Assembly (NCBI GenBank): GCA_029948255.1
Contig: JALIZF010001419.1
Location: 186,501-250,500, forward strand
Direction of reading: 5' to 3'
Origin: Telmatactis stephensoni
Lineage: Eukaryota; Cnidaria; Anthozoa; Actiniaria; Isophelliidae
Length of the DNA: 64,000 nt
This document shows, one piece after another, positions 44,961 through 55,850 of the stretch. A model generated the notes under the pieces. It was not told the DNA's origin. It ran no database searches and saw only the letters and a program-made list of their open reading frames with translations. The stretch's first letter is position 1; each line of letters opens with the position of its first letter. Made by a program: the position numbers and the translations under genes.

Positions 44961-45410
44961 CTAGACGCACACGTGCGTTCACTCGTGCCCCTGGAGCCCT
45001 TTTTAAGAGAGGCTCCAATGACCGGCTCCATTCGTACTTTTCCCCGAGCCGTTTCACGCATTCTTCACCATTCCGGGAAATAGCTAACCGTAACATAATG
45101 ACCTTTTTTGAATCGGCTAACTTAAACTAAAAAAATATCTTGATTAGTCAGTTTGTCTGTCAACAGCTATTAGTGTTTAATTACGGGTAAATAAACGGCT
45201 GCACGCAGGCTAAAATATACCAGTTTATTCAACTTCTTATTTCACTATATATCTCAATTGTTTGCTGTAAAGACTTCTACAACGGCATATTTGACACAAT
45301 AACAAATCGTGTATTTTTTCGTTCATGTTTCAGATGTTTTATATATGAATAAAAGACGTTACGTGACCAAACGTGAAATACAAGGTCAATGGAATCCAGT
45401 TTCATGCCAT
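44961..45410 (-). mobile_element. Foldback-type repeat, copy 2a (truncated)
   Basis: It starts CTAGACGCACACGTGCGTTC and follows copy 1 in reverse to about TGTTTCAGATGTTTTATA and the ACGTGACC stretch, then breaks off before a fresh terminus at 45424. About 450 bp of the full length remain. Confidence 0.75.
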
Positions 45411-45423
45411 TCCGATATTAAAC

Positions 45424-46909
45424 TAGACGCACACGTGCGTTCACTCGTGCCCTGGGAGACCCTTTTAGGAGAGGCTTCAATGACCGGCCCCGTTCGTACA
45501 GGGTGGCCCAGGGTTAACGCGTGACGCGTGATTCGGCCTAAAATAAGTGCGTGATTCGTGAAAATAACAAAATTTATTGTGTGATTCGTGAATTCCATGT
45601 TCATCGTCACGCGTGATTCCCATTTTAAGATGTACGTGATTCGTGAATGAGTAGTTCGATGTCGTGACAAATGCATGACTTTTTGAGATAAAGTACTCGG
45701 GCTTCACCGGTATATTTCACTTCCTGTAGACTGCTACGTGATACTTGTTTGTAAACACGTGTAAACTGTAAACTGAGCCATGAGCAACGTCACTTGAGGT
45801 CAAGATCATTATTATTCTCAGCAAACAGAGCAAAAACAAAAAAACTGAAAATAGAATTGCTGGAAAGCGAGATTTTCGACACGTTTATTATAGTTGAAAT
45901 TCGTGATTCGTGAATTCGAGATAAAATTGTTCGTGGCGCGTGAATATCGGAAATATTGATACGTGAAACTTGATGCCGACCCCCCCTGGACCACCCTGTT
46001 CGTACTCTTCCCCGAGCCGTTTCACGCATTCTTCACTTAACCGTAACATAATAAAGACCTTTTTTGACCTTTTTAAAGAATATCTGATTAGTCAATTTGT
46101 CTGTCAGCAGCTATTAGTCGACATGCAAAATATTACCAGCGAATATACCAGTTTATTCAACTTTTTATTTCACTATGTATCTCAATTGTTTGCTGTAAAG
46201 ACTTCTACAACGGCGTTTTTAACACAATAACAAATCATTGACAAATCGTGAATTTTTTCGTTCATGTTTCGGATGTTTTAAATAATAAAAGACGTTACGT
46301 GACCAACAAGGTCAATGGAACCTATCCGTTCCATGCAATGGTCTGCTCCGTAGAATTCCGTACTAAAATTCAGTACAAAAACCTCTCAAGATCTCTTGAA
46401 TGCTTGAATGAGGAATACAATTGACTTGCTTCTACGTATCTTCGTTTAGCAACATGTAGGATGAGAAATTCGTAGATTCACAGCTCATAGGAAATACTCT
46501 TTATCCATGTTTATCGAGAGGGTTCTCTTTCAAGTACTCCATTTAGAGTTCGATATTTGGTCAAAGTATTGGAGATGAAGCTCAAAATAACAGCCCGTTC
46601 TGAAGCTCTTATAAGTATATAAGTATATCTCGAGTTAAAAGCTCCAAATTACATTGTGCTACTGCAGGAAAAGCCCGTCTCTGAAAGCTATTTTCTTTGT
46701 AGTCGGCCATCTTGCATTCCTAAAGTTCCTCGCTGGCGTTCACTACGGGGGTGATGAATGAAGGGCATTGTTTTTTACGTTCTTAACCAATCAGGGGTGT
46801 AACACGTGACCGATTGCGCAAGAATGCTGCATTCTCGAGACGAAATCAGGAAAAAAAAACATTTGCAGTTTATAACTCGTTCCCGGCCTAAAGGCCTGGG
46901 CACGAGTAA
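45424..46909 (-). mobile_element. Foldback-type repeat, copy 2b with a nested 500-bp element
   Basis: It starts CTAGACGCACACGTGCGTTC and ends CCTGGGCACGAGTAA. Without the insertion at 45499-45998 it is about 0.98 kb. It joins copy 3 head to head at 46909/46910, making a large palindrome. Confidence 0.8.
45499..45998. mobile_element. Small TIR element (500 bp), 6-bp target duplication
   Basis: The ends are CAGGGTGGCCCAGGG and, inverted, CAGGGTGGTCCAGGGG. TTCGTA flanks it at 45493-45498 and 45999-46004. The interior is full of GTGATTCGTGAA and ACGCGTGATTC motifs and is non-coding. Its motif style resembles the element at 57358-58191. Confidence 0.85.
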
Positions 46910-48170
46910 TTACTCATGCCCAGGCCTTTAGGCCGGGAACGAGTTATAAACTGCAAATGTTTCTTTTTTTTCTTTTTTTTTTTCCTCTCGTCGTCCACGA
47001 GAATGCGGCATTCTTGCGCAACCAGTCACGTGTTAAAGCTCCCGATTGGGTAAGAGCGTAAGAAACAATGCCCCTCATTCATCACCTTTGAGCGAGTGCG
47101 AACTCTTCGAAGGTCTTCGAAGTGAACGCCAGTCAGGAACTTTAGGAATGCAAGATGGCGGACAGCCCAAAAAATGGCTTTCAGAGACAGGCTTTTCCAG
47201 CAGTGAGACAATAGAAAATGAAGCTTTTAACTCGAGATATACCTACAATCATTGCCAGTATTGTTGGCACGATATTGTCGTGATGCGCGCGAAAAGTAGA
47301 TGGTGATGAGATTGGCTCCCCCCGTGCCCCCTTTACAATGTTGCTGTGAAAATCCCGACACCTACGACTCGGCAATCAGTTCGAAATACCTTTTATCTAG
47401 CAGCAACATTGTACAGTGGGGAGGGGGGTCCAATGGCATGGTCACAAAGTGTACAATTGTAGAAATATCCGTTGACTGCACATCGTGCCAACTAATTTTG
47501 GCAAGGATTGTAGATACTTATAAGAGCTTCAAAATGGGCTGTTATTTTGAGCTTGATCTCCAATACTTTGACCAAATATCGAACTCCGATGGAGTACTTG
47601 AAAACTGAAGCTCTCGCGACTCGTAGCAATTCCTTTGAGCTGGAAATCTACGAATTTCTCACCCTACATGTTGCTAAACGAACGCATATAGAGGCAAGTC
47701 AATTATATTTTTCATTCAAGCATTCAAGAGATCTTGAGACGTTTTTGTAATGAATTTTAACACAATTCTGGCCTGACAATTTATTTATATATTTTCGTGA
47801 ACAAGGCTCTATTTGACCTGATGCGTTTGGTCACGTAATAGATAAAACATCTGAAACATGAACGCCGAAAAAATACACGATTTGTTATTGTGTCAAAAAC
47901 GTCGTTGTAGAAGTCTTTACAGTAAACAATTGAGATATATAGTGAAATAAAAAGTTGAATAAACTGGTATATTTTTGCATGTTGGGATAAAGGCAAACAC
48001 TAAGCTGCTGACAGACAAATTGACTAATCAGATATTCTCCAAAAAGGTCAAAAAAGGTCTTTATTATGTTACGGTTAAGTGAAGAATGCGTGAAACGGCT
48101 CGGGGAAGAGTACGCACGGGGCCGGTCACTGAAGGGCTCCCGGGGCACGAGTGAACGCACGTGTGCGTCT
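46910..48170 (+). mobile_element. Foldback-type repeat, copy 3 with a nested 265-bp element
   Basis: It starts TTACTCATGCCCAGGCC and ends GGGGCACGAGTGAACGC plus ACGTGTGCGTCT. It is inverted relative to copy 2b and abuts it directly. It contains a TA-flanked insertion at 47246-47510. Confidence 0.8.
47246..47510. mobile_element. Small TIR element (265 bp) with TA duplication
   Basis: Left end CAATCATTGCCAGTATTG and right end inverted CAATCCTTGCCAAAATTAG, both followed by TTGGCACGA. TA flanks both sides (47244-47245, 47511-47512). Comparison with copy 1 of the host repeat, which lacks it, shows the empty site. It contains CAGCAACATTGTACAGTG and the inverse ACAATGTTGCTGTG. Probably a Tc1/mariner-type or PIF-like MITE. 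Confidence 0.75.
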
Positions 48171-48172
48171 TG

Positions 48173-48691
48173 TTAAAATTAATTCAGCACAAAAACCTCT
48201 CAAGATCTCTTGAATGCTTGAATGAGGAATATAATTGACTTGCTTCTATGTATGTTCGTTTAGCAACATGTAGGATGAGAAATTCCGTAGTTTTCCAGCT
48301 CATAGGAAATAGTTCTTATCGCGAGGGCCTCGGCTTTCAAGTACTCCATTTAGAGTTCGATATTTGGTCAAAGTATTGGAGATGAAGCTCAAAATAACAG
48401 CCCATCCTGAAGCTCTTATAAGTATATAGGTATTTCTCGAGTTAAAAGCTCCAAATTACATTATTCTACTGCAGGAAAAGCCCGTCTCTGAAAGCTATTT
48501 TCTTTGTCATCGGCCATCTTGCATTCCTAAAGTTCCTGGCTTGCGTTCGCGGTCGCTCAAAGGTGATGAATGAAGGGCATTGTTGTTTTTACATTCTTAA
48601 CCAATCAGAAGTTCCTCAGGACGAACAGAGAAGAAAAAAACATTTGCAGTTTATAACTCGTTCCCGGCCTAAAGGCCTGGGCACGAGTAAT
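48173..48691 (-). mobile_element. Foldback-type repeat, copy 4 (partial)
   Basis: It begins inside the repeat (GCACAAAAACCTCTCAAG) and ends at the CCTGGGCACGAGTAAT terminus. It is inverted relative to copy 3, just after that copy's end. Confidence 0.75.
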
Positions 48692-48879
48692 AAGGAATTA
48701 TACGTACCAACATTCGCGGCATTGACAACAGTTCTTTCTCGTTCAAGACAAAGATGAAAACTGACGCTAAGTGATCATATTACGTTTACTTAACTAAAAG
48801 CCGGGTGAAAAGAAGTGCGCTTAACGTAGTTAAGGCGTTGCGTGACGCCAGCAGTAACACGGCTTATAAGATCTCAAGG

Positions 48880-49680
48880 CTCAACTCTGCAATCAATTCA
48901 GGTCCCCAGACTGCATCAGGGCCGGTGAATGGAAAAAATACAAAATCATCGCATGTCCTTTTTTACAGTATACACTTTCTTAGAGTTCAGTGATCCACTT
49001 ATTAACGGCATATGTTAAAATATTGATTCGGGCATACACTTGTAAAAAAACGATATAACGAGAAGCTACTTCTTTTTATTTTTTATTTCCAAACGATAAA
49101 TATAATATTTCGCTACCATATATTTCGGATGATAGCCGAAATATCATATTTATCGTTTGGAAATCAAAAATATGAACAAGTGGCTTCTCGTTATGGAGAA
49201 ACAATCGTCAAGCTCAAAACAGATCGAAACCTTGTCAGATATTAGTGCTGAAATGGGCAATCAATTCAGGTCCCCAGATTGCCGGCTGAATGGAAAATAC
49301 AAAATCAACGCATGTTCTTTTTTAGAGTATAAACTTTCTCAGAGTTCACTGATCCACTATTAACATATGTGAAATTATTGTGTTGGGCATACACTTGTAA
49401 AAAAAGCGAGATAACGACAAGCTACTTGTTTACTTTTTTTTTCCAAACGATAAATATAATGTTTCGCTACCATATATTTGGAGGCCGAAATATCATATTT
49501 ATCGTTTGGAAATCAAAAATATGGACAAGTGACTTCTCGTTATGGAGAAATAATTGTCACGCTCAAAACAGATCGAAACCTTGTCAGATCTTAGTGCTGA
49601 AATGGGCAATCAATTCAGGTCCCCAGATTGCAAAAGGGGCGGGTGAATGGAAAATACAAAATCGTCGTCTATTGTTTATT
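48880..49680. repeat. Outlying block of the 360-bp satellite
   Basis: Two to three monomers of the array at 36690-44640, with the same CAGGTCCCCAG core and stem-loop. The first copy begins CTGCAATCAATTCAGGTCC. The block is separated from the main array by the foldback repeats, so it was probably contiguous before they inserted or rearranged. Confidence 0.92.
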
Positions 49681-49689
49681 TTCACAATA

Positions 49690-50220
49690 ACTTTTCACAA
49701 GTTGCTTTGTTTAAACAGCCAATCAATGTGTGGTTGGCACATGAATGACAAAGCCCTACGTCACCGTGAGCACTGCTATACACTTTCTTAGAGTTCAGTT
49801 GCTTTTGTCGTCAAGCATTTCCATTGTCAAGTTTTTTTTCTCAACATGTGAATTCCGATATGCCACTTTTGATTGCCTTTTTGTAAACCTTTCGAGTACC
49901 TACCCATATGATAATTTGCAAATGTAATTTCAATGGCTGATATTAAAATAACAAAGAATGAAAGCAACGAACTGAATCGGAATTTACAAGTCGAGAAAAA
50001 AACTAGACAATGGAGATGTTTGACGACAAAAACAACTTGAACCCGACGTAAGCGGTCTAAAATTCACGTTTTTAAAAATTATTTTGGATACTTTACATTG
50101 CTTCAAAAGTCATGAAATGTGTAGAATTAAGAACCATCTTGGTAAAAATACTGATATTGAAGTAAGAAAAAAAATTATCGAGGGAATCTTAAGTTTTCTA
50201 GCTATTTATAAAACTAAGTG
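49690..50220. other. Non-coding spacer
   Basis: Nothing is recognised. AT-rich, no repeats apparent at this scale. Confidence 0.4.
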
Positions 50221-50353
50221 AGGCCTAGTTCAAACGTCGCATCTCACATGTGCTGAATTCAATGCAAATGAGATGATAATGAGAAGAAACAAAAGATTTG
50301 ACTAATTTGCATTGAGTTTGGCACATGTGAGATGCGACGTTTGAACTAGGCCT
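50221..50353. mobile_element. Short inverted-repeat element (133 bp)
   Basis: AGGCCTAGTTCAAACGTCGC and its complement at the other end, with arms of about 33 perfect bp extending to about 48 with mismatches. The loop is about 35 nt. No clear target duplication. A MITE or foldback. Confidence 0.8.
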
Positions 50354-50610
50354 AAAATGATAAACAAAACACGAAAAAGCGCAGCTCTATCAACTAGACC
50401 TAAATTTATATTTCTCAAAATCGTACAAGGCAATTTTGCTCTATTTTTCCAAACAAACAAATAAAAAGTGTGTCAACAAAATGAGCTCTAAAGAAGCTAT
50501 TTCTGAGTCCTTTAAGTAAGGTTTTTGGGCTGGTGAACTATATGTTTTGAATTATTCACCTTTTTGGTGCACAAAAATACAAACGCGTTTTATTCAAAAA
50601 CGCTTCCATA

Positions 50611-50873
50611 GAATTTAAAAATTAAACGAGACTTACCTGGAAGTTGAAGTTTGATTGTAATTCTACCGAGTTACAGAGTGCTGAGAGATTACATGAGATA
50701 GCAAGCGCATGCGCCAATCAGTTTTAGAAGACTGAATGTACGTGTTACCCTTCAAGGTATCCCTACATGGGTGGGTAAGGGTTATGGGCATGTAATCTCT
50801 CAGCACTCTGTAACTCGGTAGAATTACAATCAAACTTCAACTTCCAGGTAAGTCTCGTTTAATTTTTAAATTC
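50611..50873. repeat. Perfect palindrome, 85-bp arms, containing a variant DIRS terminus
   Basis: The left arm 50611-50695 starts GAATTTAAAAATTAAACGAG. It is the exact complement of the right arm 50789-50873, with a 93-nt spacer. Each arm includes AATTCTACCGAGTTACAGAG and GAGAGATTACATG, related to the inverted terminal repeat of the adjacent DIRS element. The spacer holds AGCAAGCGCATGCGCCAATC, also found inverted at the right end of the DIRS element (55258-55279). Confidence 0.9.
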
Positions 50874-50985
50874 TACCTCGTTACCATGCTGAGAGATCCC
50901 ATGAGATTTTAAAGCAACACGGACATGAAGCCCAAAATGCTCTATTTATTGTCTATTCAAGGCACTATACATATCAAGATATATC

Positions 50986-52155
50986 TTATGCATCTGACAA
51001 CACTGATTTTGCATAAGTGAAAACACTAGCTATAGGCTTTTTATAATATCGAGCAAAGCAGCATTCAGACGACCATCCTGCAGTCTTCAAGATGTCATCT
51101 AGATTAGCAGACGCCCTACTGGCTGCTGAAGTAGAAGCTGCCCTGGTACTGTGGGGAGAGTAGATAGATATATTGATTCCAGCTTGAGCCATAACTTCTC
51201 GCACCCACCTAGTTATAGTATCTCTACTTACAGGCTTGTAAGGTTTTACATAACTTATAAGTAACTTCGAGTTAGTGTTATCTCTAAGAGCTTTGGTTCT
51301 TGCAATATATTCTCTCAATGTAGTTACAACGCAAATACATGACTTTTCAAAAGGTTCAAGAACAACCCGAGGGTTAGGTAATCCTGGTTTGCTTTGTTTA
51401 ACATGGTCTGGAATAACAAAAGTAACTTTGTTCTGAGACTCAAACATGTTTTTAACATCTAACATATGAATAGTCTGGCCCCTCTGGCCAGTAACTAATA
51501 ATAATAACATGACAAGCTTCAGGGTAAACTGTTTCAGAGTTAATGTCTCAACTGGGTGCAGTGTACCCAAGTACTTTAGTACTACTTGAACATCCCATAT
51601 CTCCTTGTACTTTGACCTGGGTGGTCTGGATTGAAAAATCCCCTTGAGTAAGCGTTGAACAAGTGGGTGTTGTCCAACACTCTTTCCATCAGATACTGTG
51701 ACATATGTAGAAATTGCACTTCTTGCAGTGTTAATAGCACTGTATGTAAGTCCCTGTTTGTAAAGCTCAGAGAAGAAATCAAGAACCTGTCCTATAGATG
51801 GCTGAAAATGATTGACTTTCCTTTCAGCACAAAACAGTGTCCACCTTTTAAGGTAGCTTGAATATTGTTTTTTGGTACCTTCTCTCCATGATTGCATGAG
51901 TAATCTGGCAGCTGCCTCTGATACTCCCTTTGCTTGATAGTGTTCCCTGACAATGAACATGCCATCATCTGGAGCTTGTTCTTCAAGGGGTGTTGAGCTC
52001 CTGAGTGTGGGAGAGTGAGCAGTTCTTTCTGATGTGGGAGCATCAGAGGAGCTGCTACAAGGAGGCTGAGTACTTGGGGCCACCAGACCTGTGTGGGCCA
52101 GACAGGAGCTATCAACAATGCATTTCCTTGTTCCTTCTCTAACTTCTGGAGACAT
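50986..52155 (-). CDS. DIRS tyrosine recombinase (about 389 aa)
   Basis: It inserts the circular DNA copy by site-specific recombination. The N-terminal SAM-like/core-binding region (about 75-185) has QSWREGTKKQYSSYLKRW, and the catalytic domain is at about 200-389. Visible catalytic residues are R225 (TGQRGQT), H335 and R338 (SPHSTRAAS), W361 and Y370/Y371 (CCFARYYKKP). This is the R-H-R-(W)-Y set of tyrosine recombinases. The first 60 residues are low-complexity and overlap the RNase H frame (to 51792) in another phase, an arrangement common in DIRS elements. The start is uncertain. The frame is unbroken. Confidence 0.9.
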   Translation of the reverse strand: MSPEVREGTRKCIVDSSCLAHTGLVAPSTQPPCSSSSDAPTSERTAHSPTLRSSTPLEEQAPDDGMFIVREHYQAKGVSEAAARLLMQSWREGTKKQYSSYLKRWTLFCAERKVNHFQPSIGQVLDFFSELYKQGLTYSAINTARSAISTYVTVSDGKSVGQHPLVQRLLKGIFQSRPPRSKYKEIWDVQVVLKYLGTLHPVETLTLKQFTLKLVMLLLLVTGQRGQTIHMLDVKNMFESQNKVTFVIPDHVKQSKPGLPNPRVVLEPFEKSCICVVTTLREYIARTKALRDNTNSKLLISYVKPYKPVSRDTITRWVREVMAQAGINISIYSPHSTRAASTSAASRASANLDDILKTAGWSSECCFARYYKKPIASVFTYAKSVLSDA

Positions 52156-53778
52156 CTAGAGATGAGACAAAATGGGGGAAATATGTAAACAAACTTATCA
52201 CCCCAAGATATAGAGAATGCATCTACATGCATAGCTCCTGGATCTGGTTTCCAGGAGACATACTTTGGCAACTGGTTGTTTAGCCTTGATGCAAAAAGAT
52301 CAATCTCTGGAGTTCCAAGTTTGTCAGTAATCTTGGCAAAGATTTCTGGCTTTAAATGCCACTCAGTTCTCACATTAAATACCCTAGATTGTTTATCTGC
52401 TTCCACATTGAGAACACCTGGAAGGTGGCATGCAGTTAACCAGATATTATTTTGCATGCAGAGCATCCACAGGGATTTTGTAAGTGAATTACACTCGATG
52501 GATTTTGTACCTCCCATTGCATTTATATAGCAAACTGTAGTAGAATTATCACTTTTAATAGCAACATGGTGTCCCTTTAGTAAAGAGAGGAATGATTTCA
52601 CCCCAAAGAATACTGCTAGAATTTCAAGTTCATTGATATGCTTTTGTTTCTCTTCAGGGGACCACATCCCTGTGCAGCCTGTCCATTGCACACTGCCCCC
52701 ACCCTGTTTTGGAGGCATCTGTTGCCATTTCAATATCTGGGTTGTTAATGGAAACACTCTTATAAGCTCCTGGTAGGTGAGCAACCCACCAATTCAGATC
52801 ACTTCTAGAGTCATTTGACAATGTCATGGGTGCTTCAAAGTTTCCATTATTAAGTTTCAAAGCCTTATTCTTATCTATTTCTATGTTTCTATAGAACAGG
52901 GCCCCATACTGGACTCCTGGCAGAGAAGACACTAATAGCCCAATAATTTGAGCAACCTCTCTTATAGTGGTCAACATTTTCTTTAACAGTAGTTGGCAGG
53001 CTGAGACTATTTTGTCTGCTTTTTCAGGTGTAAGATATACTCTCATCTGAACAGAATCTAAGATGAAGCCAAGAAAGGACAACTTTTGACAAGGTTGCAA
53101 CACTGACTTTTTAGAATTTATAATGAACCCCAATGACTCAAAGAGCCTCTGTGTGGCCAAAATGTTGTTTGTGCATTCCACAACTGAGGACCCCTGTATA
53201 TAAGAGTCACCAATATACCCTACATTTAGGTATCCCTGACTACGCAGAGTAGAATACACTGGCTTTAAGAGTTTTGTGAAATATCTCGGTGCTGATGCAA
53301 GTCCATTTGGAAGACAAGTATATTGAAAAAGGTTGTTTCTCCAAATGAATCTTAAAAATTTTCTGTGTTCTATTGCTACAGGCACAGTATAATATGCATC
53401 AGTGAGGTCTATGGAACCCATATAACAGTTTTTCTTCATTAATTGTATGGCACATGTTAGGCTCTCCATTTTGAAATGGATGTACTCTATTGACTCATTG
53501 AGTCCTTTCAGGTTGAGAATCATTCTATAAGAGCCATTTTTCTTTTTCCTAAGGAAAATGTTAGAAATAAACTAAGTGTCAATGGGGATAGCTTCTTCAA
53601 TTACCCCTTTCTCTAGTAATCGGTTTACCTCACAATCAATTATTTCAGCCTCATTAGGGCTAAATCTCATAGATGGTATAGGATAGTTTTGCTTTGGGGT
53701 TTCAATAAATTCAAGATGACAGTGTTGCACCATGTCTAATATTTTCTTGTCTGAGGTAAGGTTTGTCCAAGCTGACAA
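51792..53778 (-). pseudogene. DIRS reverse transcriptase and RNase H, broken
   Basis: The RT N-terminal part (53778-53572) contains MRFSPNEAEIIDCEVNRLLEK and stops at a TAG (53571-53569). It then resumes in the same frame: MILNLKGLNESI, GSIDLTDAYYTVPV (first catalytic Asp), LPNGLASAPRYFTKLL. The catalytic box reads YIGDSYIQG where YIDD is expected, so one catalytic Asp is Gly. RNase H begins MATDASKTGWG. Near 52690 the frame shifts, and the rest (52784-51792) has INELEILAVFFGVKSFL, IKSDNSTTVCYINAMGG and the DIRS-typical EIDLFASRLNNQLPKYVSW. Nonsense, frameshift and active-site loss make it inactive. Confidence 0.9.
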
Positions 53779-53843
53779 ATAAAATCTTAGCCTGCCAGCA
53801 ACCTTTAAGTTTCTTACCTCTGGATTGGTTTCAGTTTGGTTGT

Positions 53844-55174
53844 CTAGTGTTGGTTCTTTTGACCGCTTTTCTTCCCCCCTTCCCTCTTGCTGGGGAAGGG
53901 GCGGTTGTAGTTTTTTGATCCTGAGTATTTGTATGGGTATCTCTTCCCATACTTGTCTGAAGCACTGGTATCCCTGGACCGTTTGTAGCCATCTTTTCGC
54001 TCTCTACTAATCTTTGAAGTAATCCGATTGGTGTCGGTTATATCTTTAACAGCTTTGGGTAAATCATCTCCAAATAACTCAGTAGTTATAGGATTTGATG
54101 GGGCACATAAGTAGCGGTAACTAGTGTGAAGCTCTGGTTTCAGGGCTTCTCTACGTCTTATGTTGACTTCTATGTTGGCATTGGCCAGTAACTGCACACC
54201 ATCCATAAGGGTGTCCACAATTTTTTCTTTTGGTGGCATTTCTGATTTGTTTAGTACTTCATTGATCACTTGGACCACAGCAGTTATGCCTTTTACTAGT
54301 TAACTAGTGCTTTTTGAGCCTTTTGGAGTTTTATGTCTCCTGTCCTTGCCTTGTCTGAGATGTTGTTCCATATCGCTGAATTGACTTTGGTTTCGGTCAA
54401 GATTTCACAGTTTTTTGGCTTGGGGTAGCGTTTCTTAATTTCGTTGAGCTTTTCCTCATCAGTCTTTTCCCCCAAGAGGTTTTTCACTATTTTGGCCAAA
54501 CTTGCATTTATATCAGGTCCATCCTGATCAGTAACGTTGTACTGCTTTTCTAGCTGACTAAGTATGGCATTGCTTTCCTCGCTTAAGGAAGCACCATCGC
54601 CATCAGATTTTTGCCTCTTTGGGGCCGGTGGCTCTGTGTCACTGACACTCTCTTCCTCCGATTCAGAGTCAGAGCTAGACAAATCCTCGTGTCGACCACC
54701 TCGGTACTCGTTTTTGTCTTTGAGTAGTTTTCCTAAGTCAAGGAAGCCTTTATTCATGCTAGCCGCCAAGCTGGAAAGCGAGTCTTTAAAGACTTGAGCG
54801 ATGTTTTCGCCTGACGTTGAGCTTTCATTCAACGAGCTGTCATGGTTCTCGGCCAGCTTTGGTGACCCTTTTGGCGCGCTTTTTTCCCTTGTGGATTTTT
54901 TCGAGGTCTTTCTTCCTGTAGGAGTTTCGCTGGACTTCTGCCCAGGGTCTTTGCTTTCAGTATCACTTTTGAGTGATTTTGTGGGATCTTTGGTCCCGTT
55001 TGCCTGAGTTTTTGCATTTGGCGTTTTGCCGCCTTTGCCATTGCTGCCATTCATGGTAGCTGTGGACTGTTCTGTTCGTTTTCCTTTGGGTTCTGGCTGC
55101 CATTTGCTCAAAAGACAGCCTCTGCCGTCGTCTTTTTCCTTTGATTTATCTTGCGAGTCTTTAGAACCCGACAT
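53844..55174 (-). pseudogene. DIRS Gag-like protein, split by an 8-bp insertion
   Basis: The ATG at 55174 opens a 292-aa frame: Lys/Ser/Pro-rich N-terminus, an acidic Ser-rich tract (SSSDSESEEESVSDTE) near 165-185, and helical NAILSQLEKQYNVTDQ. It ends at 54296 after KAQKALVN. The protein continues in another phase from about 54290 (KGITAVVQVINEVLN, then SYRYLCAPSNPITTELFGDD) to 53844, with a basic C-terminus. The break coincides with ACTAGTTAACTAGT at 54295-54308. Removing one 8-bp copy restores the phase. It is called Gag from position and composition; no CCHC finger is present. Confidence 0.75.
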
Positions 55175-55368
55175 TGGTATGATTTAGACGAATTTTCGGG
55201 CAATTTTCCTTTGTTCAAACACATGAACAACTTCACTGACCGGCGACAGACGTTGCACTGATTGGCGCATGCGCTTGCTATCTCATGGGATCTCTCAGCA
55301 TGGTAACGAGGTAGAATTCTTTGAAACATAATAACTGCGGAGAACTTGATCTGGATTGTATGTAATGT

Positions 55369-55498
55369 TTCAAGTCCGACAATGAGGACTGGACGGGATT
55401 TCAAGTCCGCGCAATTAGTTCCAGTCCGAGGCGCATCCGAGGACTGGAACTAATTGCAAGGACTTGAAATCTAGTCCAGTCCGAATTGGAGGACTTGG
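55369..55498. mobile_element. Foldback of about 130 bp
   Basis: CAAGTCCGACAATGAGGACT at the left pairs with AGTCCGAATTGGAGGACTTG at the right. Arms are about 60 bp with a few mismatches around a centre near 55434 (CCGAGGCGCATCCGAGG). No duplication recognised. Confidence 0.75.
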
Positions 55499-55764
55499 AA
55501 CGACTTCAAATCCTCATTAATTATTCGGGAGGAGAAAAAGGCCGAAAAATAAAGTCGATAGGAATATATTGGTTATATTTGCTACTTCATGCAGGATTTC
55601 AGATTTACATAGTTTTGAATTCATTGAGCACTATTCATTGTTCATCAATCCCCATTTGGGCATTTGAAACAAAAGCTATTCAAATTCCGTGTCTGCTATT
55701 CATTTCAATCCTAATGAACTGATTCATAACATTTAAAATCATTTTATCTTCCGAGATTTTTCAT

Positions 55765-55850
55765 CGGATAGTGAGTGGTGTAATGGTTTAAGGCGGAGGG
55801 CATAGATCAGCAGGTTGGGCGTTCGAATCTCTAGGTGAAATTTATCATAG
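55765..55850 (+). repeat. tRNA-like SINE head
   Basis: GTGGTGTAATGGTTTAAGGC resembles an A box and GGGCGTTCGAATCTC a B box, about 30 nt apart, as in a tRNA-derived pol III promoter. No tRNA cloverleaf or SINE body is evident. The rest of 55499-55912 shows nothing else. Confidence 0.55.

Larger units (their letters stand above)
50870..55316 (-). mobile_element. DIRS-like tyrosine-recombinase retroelement, inactive
   Basis: The gene order on the minus strand is gag, RT-RNase H, tyrosine recombinase. Inverted terminal repeats of about 39 bp lie at 50870-50909 (ATTCTACCTCGTTACCATGC) and, inverted, at 55277-55316. DIRS elements lack LTR-type direct repeats, integrase and target duplications, and use split or inverted repeats, as here. 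Gag and RT-RNase H carry disabling changes. The recombinase is open. Confidence 0.9.
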
